A stretch of DNA of 64,000 nucleotides from Streptomyces sp. NBC_00461 (GCF_036013935.1 NZ_CP107902.1:5303001-5367000), one strand, 5' to 3'; positions 43,718-55,514 are shown, numbered from the stretch's first letter. The notes: a model not told the origin generated them from the letters alone. A program made the numbers and translations.

Positions 43718-44011
43718 GTGACCGACCTTATCCACCGTCTCCTCGCCTGGATGGGCCTCCTGCTCATCCCGCGCCGACCCGAAGACGTACCGCCGTCCCC
43801 TGCCGCACCACTGGAACCGTCGCTTCACCTCCTCCCGCCCCACCGCAGCCCGTACGGCCTCCACACCTCCCTCGACGGCACCGCCACCATCGCCGTACGC
43901 CCGTACCTCACCGCCCATGAACAGCGGCAACGGCGTCGCGAACTCGCTCTCGCCACGCTGGGGTTGGACATGCCCGGCCCGTACTGGATTCACGGTGTGG
44001 AGGTCGCCTGA
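43718..44011 (+). CDS. Hypothetical protein
   Basis: 97 residues, not recognised. Starts with an amphipathic or membrane-like stretch (LIHRLLAWMGLLLIPRRP), then proline-rich, with PHRSPYGLHTSLDGTATIAV near the middle. GTG 43718 has GGAG 9 bases upstream. Its stop overlaps the next ATG by 1 base (TGATG). Divergent from the split GntR pair, which may regulate it. Confidence 0.75.
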   Translation: MTDLIHRLLAWMGLLLIPRRPEDVPPSPAAPLEPSLHLLPPHRSPYGLHTSLDGTATIAVRPYLTAHEQRQRRRELALATLGLDMPGPYWIHGVEVA

Positions 44012-44298
44012 TGGAGTCGGAGTCACCTCGCCTGCTGCCCTGGCCCGGCCCCGAGGGCAAGCCCTGCTACCTGATCACCGACGACCTCGGCGGTCCCGTC
44101 TCCCGTCTCGCCGACGCCACCGAGTCGATCCAGCTCGGCATGGGGACCGAACTCCTCGCACACGCCCGCGACCTGCTCCCCGACACGCACATGCCGGCCG
44201 GTGAACTCCGTTTCCTCGCCGAGCGGTTGACCGAGGCTCTCCAGGACGCCCTCCGCGTCGCCGAGAGCCGCGGCCTGAGGTTGGGCCGCCTGAACTGA
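44011..44298 (+). CDS. Hypothetical protein
   Basis: 95 residues, not recognised: LPWPGPEGKPCYLITDDLGG, then two predicted helices (TELLAHARDLL, ELRFLAERLTEALQDALRVA). Translationally coupled to the gene before it. Small pairs like this next to a GntR regulator are frequent in Streptomyces. Confidence 0.75.
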   Translation: MESESPRLLPWPGPEGKPCYLITDDLGGPVSRLADATESIQLGMGTELLAHARDLLPDTHMPAGELRFLAERLTEALQDALRVAESRGLRLGRLN

Positions 44299-44320
44299 CC
44301 GCCCCTGGGCGGGAAACGCC

Positions 44321-44355
44321 GACGCCCCCACGTCCACGTAGGACATGGGGGCGTC
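44321..44355. terminator. Bidirectional terminator between convergent genes
   Basis: 15-bp stem (44321-44335 with 44341-44355, one C/A mismatch) and 5-base loop, between the hypothetical gene pair and the Fe-S protein gene. Confidence 0.8.
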
Positions 44356-44379
44356 GCTGCGGCCGTAGCGGCCGTGGAA

Positions 44380-46662
44380 CTACTTCACCGGCTCGGGCTC
44401 CGGTGCGCTCTCCGTCTCCTCGGCGTCCGTCGGGTCGGCCGGCGTCCTGACCGAGTCCAGGAGGAGCTGGGCGACGTCGACGACCTGGATGGACTCCTTG
44501 GCCTTGCCGTCGTTCTTCTTGCCGTTCACGGAGTCCGTGAGCATGACGAGGCAGAACGGGCAGGCCGTCGAGACGATGTCGGGGTTCACGGACAGGGCCT
44601 CATCAACACGCTCGTTGTTGATGCGCTTGCCGATCCGCTCCTCCATCCACATCCGCGCGCCGCCGGCGCCGCAGCAGAAGCCGCGCTCCTTGTGGCGGTG
44701 CATCTCCTCGTTACGGAGGCCCGGGACGCTCGCGATGATCTCGCGCGGGGGCGTGTAGATCTTGTTGTGGCGGCCCAGGTAGCACGGGTCGTGGTACGTG
44801 ATGATGCCCTCGACCGGGGTGACCGGGACCAGCTTGCCCTCGTCCACCAGATGCTGCAGCAGCTGCGTGTGGTGGATGACCTCGTAGTCGCCGCCGAGCT
44901 GCGGGTACTCGTTGCCGATCGTGTTCAGGCAGTGCGGGCAGGTGGCGACGATCTTCTTGGCCGACTTGGGCTTGGCGGACTCCGGGACCACCTTGCCGTC
45001 GTCGTCCAGCTCCTCGCCGAACGCCATGTTCAGAGCCATGACGTTCTCCATGCCGAGCTCCTGGAACAGGGGCTCGTTGCCCAGGCGGCGGGCGGAGTCG
45101 CCGGTGCACTTCTCGTCGCCGCCCATGATCGCGAACTTGACGCCCGCGATGTGGAGGAGTTCGGCGAAGGCCTTCGTGGTCTTCTTGGCGCGGTCCTCCA
45201 GGGAGCCCGCGCAGCCGACCCAGTACAGGTACTCGACCTCGGTGAGGTCCTCGATGTCCTGGCCGACGACCGGGACCTCGAACTCGACCTCCTTGAGCCA
45301 CTCCAGGCGCTGCTTCTTCGCCAGGCCCCAGGGGTTGCCCTTCTTCTCCAGGTTCTTGAGCATCGTGCCCGCCTCGGACGGGAACGCCGACTCGATCATG
45401 ACCTGGTAGCGGCGCATGTCGACGATGTGGTCGATGTGCTCGATGTCCACCGGGCACTGCTCGACGCAGGCGCCGCAGGTGGTGCAGGACCACAGGACGT
45501 CCGGGTCGATGACGCCGTTCTCCTCGGCGGTGCCGATGAGGGGGCGCTCGGCCTCCGCGAGAGCCGCGGCGGGCACGCCGGCCAGCTGCTCCTCGGACGC
45601 CTTCTCCTCGCCCTCCATGGTCTTGCCGCCGCCGGCCAGCAGGTACGGGGCCTTGGCGTGCGCGTTGTCGCGCAGCGACATGATCAGGAGCTTCGGGGAG
45701 AGCGGCTTGCCCGTGTTCCAGGCAGGGCACTGCGACTGGCAGCGGCCGCACTCGGTGCAGGTGGAGAAGTCGAGGAGGCCCTTCCAGGAGAACTGCTCGA
45801 CCTGGGACACGCCGAACACGTCGTCGTCACCGGGGTCGGTGAAGTCGATCGGCTTGCCGCCCGAGGTCATCGGCAGCAGGGCGCCCAGGGAGGTCTCACC
45901 GTTGGCGTTGCGCTTGAACCAGATGTTCGGGAAGGCGAGGAAGCGGTGCCAGGCCACGCCCATGTCGGTCTTCAGGGCGACCGTGATCATCCAGATGAAG
46001 GAGGTCGCGATCTTCAGGCCGGCGAAGAAGTAGGTGAGGTTCTGGAGCGTGGAGACGTCCAGGCCCTTCAGCCACGACACCACCGGGTACGAGATGAAGA
46101 ACGAGGCCTCGTACGAGTCCACGTGGTGCTGGGCGCCCTCCAGCGCGTGCAGCATGAAGATGCAGACGCCGACGATGAGGATGACGGCCTCGACGAAGTA
46201 CGCCTGGCCGAAGTTGGAGCCGGCGAAGCGGGACTTGCGGCCCGGCCTGTTCGGCTTGCTCAGCTGGCGGATCACGATCAGGACCGCGATGCCGAGCACC
46301 GTCATCGTGCCGATGAACTCGACGAACACGTTGTACGGAGCCCACTCGCCGATGACCGGGAGCAGCCAGTCGGCCTGGAACAGCTGGCCGATGGCGTTGA
46401 CGATCGTCAGTAGCAGCGAGAAGAAGCCGACCGCCACGAACCAGTGCGCCACACCGACGATGCCCCAGCGGTTCATCCGGGTGTGGCCGAGGAACTCCCT
46501 GGCCACGGTGACGGTGCGCTGGACCGGTTCGTCGGTGCGGGTGCCCGCGGGCACGTTCTGGCCGAGCCGCATGAAGTTGTAGATCTGCACGATCGCGCGG
46601 CCGAACAGGGCCACACCGACCACGATCAGAACCAGCGACACGATGATCGCGGCGAGTTGCAT
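44380..46662 (-). CDS. Membrane Fe-S oxidoreductase, heterodisulfide-reductase-like
   Basis: 760 residues. An N-terminal part with about six helices (AAIIVSLVLIVVGVALFGRA first; nitrate-reductase-gamma/HdrE-like) is followed by two 4Fe-4S motifs (CTECGRCQSQCP and CTTCGACVEQCP) and two CCG domains (HDPCYLGRHN, RGFCCGAGGARMW) as in HdrB/D and glycolate-oxidase GlcF. It probably passes electrons from a soluble dehydrogenase, often acyl-CoA oxidation, to the quinone pool at the membrane. The C-terminus is acidic (DPTDAEETESAPEPEPV). ATG 46662 has GAGGAG upstream. The TTAC-N6-GTAA site at 46717 may control it. Confidence 0.9.
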   Translation of the reverse strand: MQLAAIIVSLVLIVVGVALFGRAIVQIYNFMRLGQNVPAGTRTDEPVQRTVTVAREFLGHTRMNRWGIVGVAHWFVAVGFFSLLLTIVNAIGQLFQADWLLPVIGEWAPYNVFVEFIGTMTVLGIAVLIVIRQLSKPNRPGRKSRFAGSNFGQAYFVEAVILIVGVCIFMLHALEGAQHHVDSYEASFFISYPVVSWLKGLDVSTLQNLTYFFAGLKIATSFIWMITVALKTDMGVAWHRFLAFPNIWFKRNANGETSLGALLPMTSGGKPIDFTDPGDDDVFGVSQVEQFSWKGLLDFSTCTECGRCQSQCPAWNTGKPLSPKLLIMSLRDNAHAKAPYLLAGGGKTMEGEEKASEEQLAGVPAAALAEAERPLIGTAEENGVIDPDVLWSCTTCGACVEQCPVDIEHIDHIVDMRRYQVMIESAFPSEAGTMLKNLEKKGNPWGLAKKQRLEWLKEVEFEVPVVGQDIEDLTEVEYLYWVGCAGSLEDRAKKTTKAFAELLHIAGVKFAIMGGDEKCTGDSARRLGNEPLFQELGMENVMALNMAFGEELDDDGKVVPESAKPKSAKKIVATCPHCLNTIGNEYPQLGGDYEVIHHTQLLQHLVDEGKLVPVTPVEGIITYHDPCYLGRHNKIYTPPREIIASVPGLRNEEMHRHKERGFCCGAGGARMWMEERIGKRINNERVDEALSVNPDIVSTACPFCLVMLTDSVNGKKNDGKAKESIQVVDVAQLLLDSVRTPADPTDAEETESAPEPEPVK

Positions 46663-46716
46663 TTGGGGGCTCCTCGGGCCTGCGAGGGGATTTCGTTCGA
46701 GGGCGGGGCCTCGACA

Positions 46717-46734
46717 TTACTAAGCGGTAACTTA
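46717..46734. promoter_or_regulatory. TetR-type inverted repeat upstream of the Fe-S oxidoreductase
   Basis: TTAC-N6-GTAA (46717-46730), overlapping taag...ctta (46721-46734), 55 bp upstream of the start. The form is like operators of fatty-acid-degradation TetR regulators; the assignment is inference. Confidence 0.4.
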
Positions 46735-46920
46735 TGCAGTCCGTCTGAGACTACCCCCATCTTCCATCGCACTGTAGCCAGCCGTTTGGTGATCTGCGTC
46801 GCTGAGGGTTGCCTTAAGGGTCGGCTGTAAAGGTCGGCCTCAAGGGTCCGCTTCAAGGTCTGTGACGATCCGATCGTGTTATTCATGCCAAATTGGTACA
46901 TTCGCCCCTAACTTAGATCC

Positions 46921-48036
46921 GTGCTCTACGGGATCGCCGCCGCCACCACCGCCCTTCTGCTCGCCGCCGTGCTCACCGCACTGCTCCGGGTGCCTGCCCT
47001 GCGCCTCGGGGTCGTCGAGCGCAGACGGCAGCGGCAGCGGCCCCTTCCGCTGTTCGGGGGTGTGGCGGTGGTGCTCGCGACCTGCGCGGTGGCGGTGGCC
47101 GGGGACCGGTCCGGCGTCGCGCCGCTCGGATCCGGGGTGGGCCGACTGCTCGCCGCGGGGGGCGCCGTCGCGGCGCTCGGGCTCATCGCCGACCTGCGGC
47201 GGGTCAAGGCCCGTGTGCTCGTCGCCGGTACGGCGGTGGCGGCGGCCTGGGTGGTGCCGTACGACGAGATCGGGGTGCCCGCGGGTGTGCTCGCCGTCTG
47301 CTGGATCGTCTTCGTCGCCGTCGGGTTCAAGGCGCTCGACCACGCCGACGCGCTCGCGGGGACCGTCGGGGTCGTGACCGCCTTCGGGGTCGGCGCCTGT
47401 GCGGCGGCCGAGGTGATGGACGGGCTCGCGGTGCTGCTGAGCGTGCTGGCGGCCGCACTGACGGGGTTCCTCATGCACAACTGGCCTCCCGCGCGCGTGG
47501 GACTCGGTGCGTGCGGGTCGCTGTTCGCCGGGTTCGTGCTCGCCGCGTCGGCCGTGTTCACCCAGGCCGGTTACGGGCTGGCGTCCAGTGCGGGAGTGCT
47601 GTTCCCGCTCACCGCGGTGGCGAGCGCCGACGTACTCCTCGTGGTCCTGTCGCGGCGGCTGGCCGGGCGGCCGCTGCTGCGGGGCGGGCCCGACCATATC
47701 GCCCACCGGCTGCGGCGGTTGGGGCTCACCCCGCAGGGGGCGACCGTGCTCCCCGGCATCGGCGCGTTCGCCGGGGTGCTCGTCGGAGTGCTCATGCACA
47801 TCGGGTGGACCGCCGAGTCCGGGGTGTTCTGGGTGGGGGCGGGGGCACTCATCGTCGTACTCCTGCTGCTTCGGGTGCCGGTGTACGGAGTCCGCAGACC
47901 CGTCCCCGCACAGGCCGAAGGATCCACGCGGGCCGGGAGAACGATGGCCACGCAGACCGGGAGAGTGGTGTCCACGCAGACCGGGAGGCCGGTGTCCACG
48001 CAGGTCAGCGGCCACTTGCGTGTAAGGAACGGATAA
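46921..48036 (+). CDS. MraY/WecA-like glycosyl-1-phosphate transferase family membrane protein
   Basis: 371 residues, about ten helices. KALDHADALAGTVGVVTAFG is a reduced version of the family's (N/D)xxDGxDGLA motif, and HIAHRLRRLGLTP near 260 is the HxxR-like loop. It would move a sugar-1-phosphate from UDP-sugar to undecaprenyl phosphate; but the first aspartate pair (DDxxD) is not seen, so activity is uncertain. The C-terminal cytoplasmic tail repeats TQTGR(V/P)VSTQ, encoded by 24-bp tandem repeats at about 47949-48007. GTG 46921 is preceded by taacttagatcc with no Shine-Dalgarno, possibly leaderless. Confidence 0.78.
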   Translation: MLYGIAAATTALLLAAVLTALLRVPALRLGVVERRRQRQRPLPLFGGVAVVLATCAVAVAGDRSGVAPLGSGVGRLLAAGGAVAALGLIADLRRVKARVLVAGTAVAAAWVVPYDEIGVPAGVLAVCWIVFVAVGFKALDHADALAGTVGVVTAFGVGACAAAEVMDGLAVLLSVLAAALTGFLMHNWPPARVGLGACGSLFAGFVLAASAVFTQAGYGLASSAGVLFPLTAVASADVLLVVLSRRLAGRPLLRGGPDHIAHRLRRLGLTPQGATVLPGIGAFAGVLVGVLMHIGWTAESGVFWVGAGALIVVLLLLRVPVYGVRRPVPAQAEGSTRAGRTMATQTGRVVSTQTGRPVSTQVSGHLRVRNG

Positions 48037-48067
48037 GAGTTGAGCCCCCGCGACTCAGGTCTGTTGA

Positions 48068-50634
<2,567 letters not shown>

Positions 50635-50667
50635 GCTTGAACCGATGAGAAAGGAGGGGCGTCGAGG

Positions 50668-51846
50668 ATGAGCACCAAGGACTTCATCGAGAAGGACTAC
50701 TACAAGGTCCTCGGCGTCCCCAAGGACGCCACCGAGGCCGAGATCAAGAAGGCGTACCGGAAGCTCGCCCGCGAGTTCCACCCGGACGCCAACAAGGGCA
50801 ACGCCAAGGCCGAGGAGCGCTTCAAGGAGATCTCCGAGGCCAACGACATCCTCGGAGACCCCAAGAAGCGCAAGGAGTACGACGAGGCCCGCACCCTCTT
50901 CGGCAACGGCGGCTACCGCCCGGGGCCGGGCGGCGCGGGCGGCTCGTTCAACTTCGACCTGGGCGACCTCTTCGGAGGCAACCCCCAGGGCGCCGGGGGT
51001 TCCGGGGGCTTCGGCGGCGGAATCGGTGACGTCTTCGGGGGCCTGTTCAACCGCGGCAGCTCCGGCACCACGCGGGTGCAGCCCAGGCGCGGCCAGGACA
51101 TCGACACCGAGGTCAGCCTCAGCTTCACCGAGGCGATCGAGGGGGCGACGGTCCCGCTGCGCATGTCCTCGCAGTCACCCTGCAAGGCCTGCTCCGGCAC
51201 CGGCGACGCGAACGGCAACCCGCGGGTGTGCCCGACGTGCGTCGGCACCGGCCAGGTGGCGCGGGGCTCCGGCGGCGGCTTCTCGCTGACCGACCCCTGC
51301 CCGGACTGCAAGGGCCGCGGCCTGATCGCGGAGAACCCCTGCGAGGTCTGCAAGGGCAGCGGCCGCGCCAAGTCGTCCAGGACCATGCAGGTCCGCATCC
51401 CGGCCGGGGTGTCGGACGGCCAGCGCATCCGCCTGCGCGGCAAGGGCGCCCCGGGCGAACGGGGCGGCCCGGCGGGCGACTTGTACGTCACCGTGCACGT
51501 CGAAGCGCACCCGGTGTTCGGCCGCAGGGACGACAACCTCACCGTCACCGTCCCGGTGACGTTCGCGGAGGCGGCCCTCGGCGGCGAGGTCAGGGTTCCC
51601 ACCCTGGGCGGCCCTCCCGTCACCCTGAAGCTGCCTCCGGGCACGCCCAACGGCCGCACCATGCGTGCCCGGGGCAAGGGCGCGGTCCGCAAGGACGGCA
51701 CCCGCGGCGACCTCCTGGTCACCGTCGAGGTGAGTGTTCCGGTGGACCTGACGGGGAAGGCTCGTGACGCGCTGGAGGCGTATCGCGAGGCGACCGCGGG
51801 CGAGGACCCGCGGGCGGAGCTGTTCCAGGCCGCGAAGGGAGCTTGA
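50668..51846 (+). CDS. dnaJ: Co-chaperone DnaJ (Hsp40)
   Basis: 392 residues. J-domain at 9-75 with HPD (REFHPDANKG), a Gly/Phe-rich region, four CxxCxGxG-type zinc repeats (CKACSGTG, CPTCVGTG, CPDCKGRG, CEVCKGSG) and the two C-terminal substrate-binding domains. Stimulates DnaK ATP hydrolysis and holds substrates. ATG 50668 has AAAGGAGGGG upstream. Next gene follows after 5 bp. Confidence 0.98.
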   Translation: MSTKDFIEKDYYKVLGVPKDATEAEIKKAYRKLAREFHPDANKGNAKAEERFKEISEANDILGDPKKRKEYDEARTLFGNGGYRPGPGGAGGSFNFDLGDLFGGNPQGAGGSGGFGGGIGDVFGGLFNRGSSGTTRVQPRRGQDIDTEVSLSFTEAIEGATVPLRMSSQSPCKACSGTGDANGNPRVCPTCVGTGQVARGSGGGFSLTDPCPDCKGRGLIAENPCEVCKGSGRAKSSRTMQVRIPAGVSDGQRIRLRGKGAPGERGGPAGDLYVTVHVEAHPVFGRRDDNLTVTVPVTFAEAALGGEVRVPTLGGPPVTLKLPPGTPNGRTMRARGKGAVRKDGTRGDLLVTVEVSVPVDLTGKARDALEAYREATAGEDPRAELFQAAKGA

Positions 51847-51851
51847 CAGAG

Positions 51852-52301
51852 ATGGACGGCCGTCGACGCAACCCGTACGAACTGACCGAGGAAACCCCGG
51901 TCTACGTCATTTCGGTGGCGGCCCAGCTCTCCGGCCTGCACCCGCAGACCCTGCGCCAGTACGACCGCCTCGGCCTGGTCTCCCCGGACCGCACGCCCGG
52001 CCGCGGCCGCCGCTACTCGGCCCGCGACATCGAACTGCTGCGCACCGTGCAGCAGTTGTCGCAGGACGAGGGCATCAACCTGGCCGGCATCAAGCGGATC
52101 ATCGAACTGGAGAACCAGGTCGCCGCGCTCCAGCAGCGCGTCGCCGAACTCCAGTCGGCGGTCGAGGGCGCGGCGGCGGCGATGCAGCAGCGTGAGGCGG
52201 CGGTGCACGCGTCGTACCGCCGCGATCTGGTCCCGTACCAGGAGGTGCAGCAGACCAGTGCGTTGGTGGTGTGGCGGCCGAAGCGGCAGCAGTCCGACTG
52301 A
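51852..52301 (+). CDS. hspR: HspR, MerR-type heat-shock repressor
   Basis: 149 residues. Winged-helix MerR DNA-binding domain (VYVISVAAQLSGLHPQTLRQ, YDRLGLVSPDRTPGRGRRYS) and a coiled-coil dimer helix (IIELENQVAALQQRVAELQS). It binds HAIR sites, two of which are in this window (dnaK, clpB), and needs DnaK as co-repressor. ATG 51852 (MDGRRRNPYE) is used; a TTG at 51843 overlapping the dnaJ stop is an alternative. Confidence 0.97.
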   Translation: MDGRRRNPYELTEETPVYVISVAAQLSGLHPQTLRQYDRLGLVSPDRTPGRGRRYSARDIELLRTVQQLSQDEGINLAGIKRIIELENQVAALQQRVAELQSAVEGAAAAMQQREAAVHASYRRDLVPYQEVQQTSALVVWRPKRQQSD

Positions 52302-52321
52302 CGTCCTCGCGGCAGGTCGTG

Positions 52322-52352
52322 GAAGGGGCTCGGAGACATTCCGGGCCCCTTC
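52322..52352 (+). terminator. Terminator of the dnaK operon
   Basis: Arms gaaggggc (52322-52329) and gccccttc (52345-52352) with a tcgga/ttccg inner stem. Confidence 0.75.
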
Positions 52353-52519
52353 GCCATGTTCGGGCCTTCGGGTGACAGACCGACACGTAGTGGCCTGACT
52401 CTAACGTTGACGTCTCATTACCCGGTTATTCCTTGACGATCGTGTGAAGAAAGCGTTGGCTTCCTTCACCTGGGCCGCGTGAAGCACCCTGGTTCGGAAG
52501 GTGTCGGAAGGTAAGCGCA

Positions 52520-53638
52520 GTGAACACCCGTAGCCGTCGTATCGCCCTGTGCGTGGCAGTCGCCACGACCGCCCTCTCGCTCTCCTCCTGCGGGGTGCTG
52601 AACGTGTCGGGGGACGGCAAGTCGGCGAGCCCCACGAAGGGCAACGACGTCACCATCGGGCTGCTGCTGCCGGAGACGGCCAACACCCGGTACGAGAACT
52701 TCGACTACCCGATCATCAAGGAGCAGGTCGCCTCGCTCACCAAGAACCAGGGCAAGGTCGACTACGTCAACGCCGGCCAGAGCGCGGACAAGCAGGCGTC
52801 CCAGATGCAGAAGATGATCGATGACGGGGTCGACACCATCCTGCTGGACGCGGTGGACGCGCACGCCATCGCCGGTGAGGTGAAGAAGGCGAAGGACGCC
52901 GGTATCCCGGTCATCGCCTACGACCGGCTGGCCGAGGGCCCCATCGACGCGTACATCTCCTTCGACAACGAACTCGTCGGCGAGGTCCAGGCCCGCTCCC
53001 TGCTCGACGCGCTGGGCAGCGGCGTCGACACCTCCGACAAGATCGTCATGATGAACGGCTCGCCCACCGACCCGAACGCCAAGCAGTTCAAGGCGGGCGC
53101 CCTGTCCGAACTCAACGGCAAGGTGACGATCGCCGAGTCGTACGACACCAAGGACTGGGACCCGAAGAACGCCGAGTCCAACATGACCGAGGCGATCAAC
53201 GCGATCGGCAAGGACAACATCGCGGGCGTCTACTCCGCCAACGACGGCATGGCCGGCGGCATCGTCAAGGCCATGGAGGACGCCGGCATCACCAGCCTGC
53301 CGCCGCTCACCGGTCAGGACGCGGAACTGGCTGCCGTGCAGCGGATCGTGGCAGGCCAGCAGTACATGAGCGTGTACAAGTCGTACCCGCAGGAGGCCCA
53401 GGCCGCCGCGCAGATGGCCGTGGCCAAGGTGCAGGGCAAGGACATCGAGTTCGACGCCCTCACCCAGGACACGGTCGACAGCCCCACGGACAAGGGCATC
53501 CCCGCGCAGCTCGTCACCGTGACCGCCCTGACGAAGAAGAACATCAAGGCGACGGTCGTCGCCGACGGCATCTACAAGATCTCCCAGATCTGCACGTCGA
53601 AGTACGCCTCGAAGTGCGCGGCGATCGGCCTCAAGTAG
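52520..53638 (+). CDS. Sugar-binding lipoprotein, XylF/RbsB type
   Basis: 372 residues. Lipobox LSSC (Cys at about 24) after IALCVAVATTALS; periplasmic-binding-protein type I fold (DVTIGLLLPETANTRYENFD, MIDDGVDTILLDAVDAHAIA, VYSANDGMAGGIVKAMEDAG). Likely a xylose- or ribose-class ligand. GTG 52520. No permease or ATPase gene is next to it, unlike the usual xylFGH operons, so it is an orphan receptor or works with a distant transporter. Confidence 0.87.
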   Translation: MNTRSRRIALCVAVATTALSLSSCGVLNVSGDGKSASPTKGNDVTIGLLLPETANTRYENFDYPIIKEQVASLTKNQGKVDYVNAGQSADKQASQMQKMIDDGVDTILLDAVDAHAIAGEVKKAKDAGIPVIAYDRLAEGPIDAYISFDNELVGEVQARSLLDALGSGVDTSDKIVMMNGSPTDPNAKQFKAGALSELNGKVTIAESYDTKDWDPKNAESNMTEAINAIGKDNIAGVYSANDGMAGGIVKAMEDAGITSLPPLTGQDAELAAVQRIVAGQQYMSVYKSYPQEAQAAAQMAVAKVQGKDIEFDALTQDTVDSPTDKGIPAQLVTVTALTKKNIKATVVADGIYKISQICTSKYASKCAAIGLK

Positions 53639-53737
53639 GCCGGTTGTCGACCGTCTCCCTCGTGTGCCGCGCGGACGACGCGAACCCGGTGCCGGCCAGG
53701 TTCGCGTCGTACGTGGAGCAGCCGCCCGAGCCTGGGT

Positions 53738-54580
53738 TCACGCCACCCGGGTGAACTCCACCGACACCTCCGGCGGCCCGCCGGCCACACCCCGGTAGAT
53801 GCCCTTGTGCGGGGTGACGTCGTCGTAGTCGCGGCCTCGGGCCACCACGACGTGGGACTCGTCGGCCCGGGTGCTGTTGGTGGGGTCGTAGCCGCACCAG
53901 TCGCCCGCCCAGTACTCGATCCAGGCGTGGCTCTGCCCGGCGACGGGACGGTGGAGTTCGGCCTCGCGGTCGGGGTGGAGGTAGCCGGAGACATAGCGGG
54001 CCGGCAGTCCCACGCCCCGCAGCAGGGCGACGGTGAGGTGGGTGATGTCCTGGCAGACGCCCGCGCCCTGCTCCCAGGCCTCCGCGGGGGACGTGTTCAC
54101 GCTGGTGGCGCCGGGCAGGTAGGACACCCGGCCGGCGACCAGCGCGGACACGGCCGTCGCCGTGTCGTGCGGGTCGAGGCCGGCCGCCGCCTTGCGCGCC
54201 TTCTTGACGAGCTTCGCCGGGACCGTCGTACGGACCGTCGGGCTCGTGAACTCCAACAGGCGTGAGTTGACCGTGAGTTCGGCCAGTTTCGCCCAAGTGG
54301 GCGCCGCCGGGAGCGCGTCGGCAGGTGACGTCTCGACCAGGCTGGAGGCGGTGATGGTGAGGTTGCCGTGCGGGTCCATCAGGTCGAAGCCGGTGACCTG
54401 GGTGCCCCAGTAATCCCAGTACGACCAGGTGGCCGTCGCGGGGCTCACGGTGACGCGGGCGTCCAGGGTGGTCTGGCCGGGCAGCGTCAGCGGGGTCATA
54501 CGGACCTCGTTGTGCGAGGAGGCCGCGGGCTGGGCGTAGGAGACCCGGGTGGTGTGCTTGATACGAAGGCGACGAGCCAT
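53738..54580 (-). CDS. Transglutaminase-like cysteine protease/peptidase
   Basis: 280 residues. An N-terminal bacterial transglutaminase-like beta domain (RIKHTTRVSYAQPAASSHNE) precedes the papain-like core with Cys in AGVCQDITHL, His in SHAWIEYW and Asp in GYDPTNS, the full triad. Third gene of a conserved triad with an alpha-E protein (1-bp gap) and a circularly permuted ATP-grasp enzyme. The set is thought to make and process a peptide or amide bond; the substrate is unknown. Confidence 0.9.
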   Translation of the reverse strand: MARRLRIKHTTRVSYAQPAASSHNEVRMTPLTLPGQTTLDARVTVSPATATWSYWDYWGTQVTGFDLMDPHGNLTITASSLVETSPADALPAAPTWAKLAELTVNSRLLEFTSPTVRTTVPAKLVKKARKAAAGLDPHDTATAVSALVAGRVSYLPGATSVNTSPAEAWEQGAGVCQDITHLTVALLRGVGLPARYVSGYLHPDREAELHRPVAGQSHAWIEYWAGDWCGYDPTNSTRADESHVVVARGRDYDDVTPHKGIYRGVAGGPPEVSVEFTRVA

Positions 54581-54581
54581 C

Positions 54582-55514
54582 TCAGGCTCCTTCCTGGGCC
54601 CACTCGACGGGCCCCTGGTACGGGAAGAACCGCTCCGCCACCGCGTCCGCGGACGCCAGACAGGCCTGCTGCAGATCCCGCAGCAGGACCGGGAGCTGGT
54701 CTTCGAGGGCGTGCCTGTCCAGGTATTCGAGACGGGTGCGCAGCCGGCCGATGGGGCGGCGCGCCGGGTCCTGGCGGGGGCGGCCGAGCGCGGTGAGGCA
54801 CTCCTCCGCCGTGGTCAGCGCGTGCAGCGCCGAGCGCGGGAAGTCCCGGTCCAGGAGCAGGAATTCGGCCACCCGAGGGGTGTCGCCGAAACCGCCGTAC
54901 ACGCGCGCGTACGCCTCGTCGGCGCCGGACGCGCTCAGCAGCGTCGGCCAGTCGGGCGCGTGCGCGGCGTCCAGCACCCGCACCGACAGCAGCCGTACGG
55001 TCATGTCGACCCGCTCCAGGCTGCGGCCCAGGACGACGAACCGCCAGCTGTCGTCCCGGCTCATGGTCGAGTCCGCGAGGCCGAAGAAGAGGGCGGCCCG
55101 GCGCCGTACCAGTTCCAGATAGGCGTACGGGCCCGTACGCCGCGCCGCGAGCCGCTGGTCGGCGAGCGCGTGCCATGTCGAGTTGAGGCACTCCCACATC
55201 TCGGAGGAGACGGCCTCACGGGCACTGCGCGCGTTCAACCGGGCGGCGCCCAGCGCCCCTTCGATGGAGCCCGTGGAGCGGGCGTCGAAGGCCAGCTGGT
55301 CCAGGACCTGCTGCATGTCCACGCGCTCGTCCCCGGCGTCCATGCCGAGGATCGCGTACAGCGACCGGCAGGCGGCGTCCTCGTCGCGCCAGGGGTCCTC
55401 CAGCATGCGGTGCAGATACGCGTCGAGGATGCGGCCGGTGGCGTCCGCCCGCTCGACGTAGCGGCCGGTCCAGCTCAGGGCCTCGGCTATCCGGGAGAGG
55501 ATCACGTCGTTCAC
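54582..55514 (-). CDS. Alpha-E domain protein
   Basis: 310 residues, all-helical alpha-E (DUF403) domain: SRIAEALSWTGRYVERADAT at the start, then ARSAREAVSSEMWECLNSTW. Conserved partner of ATP-grasp and transglutaminase-like genes. GTG 55514 overlaps the ATP-grasp stop by 4 bp. Confidence 0.9.
   Translation of the reverse strand: MNDVILSRIAEALSWTGRYVERADATGRILDAYLHRMLEDPWRDEDAACRSLYAILGMDAGDERVDMQQVLDQLAFDARSTGSIEGALGAARLNARSAREAVSSEMWECLNSTWHALADQRLAARRTGPYAYLELVRRRAALFFGLADSTMSRDDSWRFVVLGRSLERVDMTVRLLSVRVLDAAHAPDWPTLLSASGADEAYARVYGGFGDTPRVAEFLLLDRDFPRSALHALTTAEECLTALGRPRQDPARRPIGRLRTRLEYLDRHALEDQLPVLLRDLQQACLASADAVAERFFPYQGPVEWAQEGA

Noticed and set aside
44374..46413. 679-codon plus-strand frame opposite the Fe-S oxidoreductase
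   Set aside because: Leu/Ala/Asp/Arg-rich shadow without motifs; the minus strand has intact Fe-S motifs.
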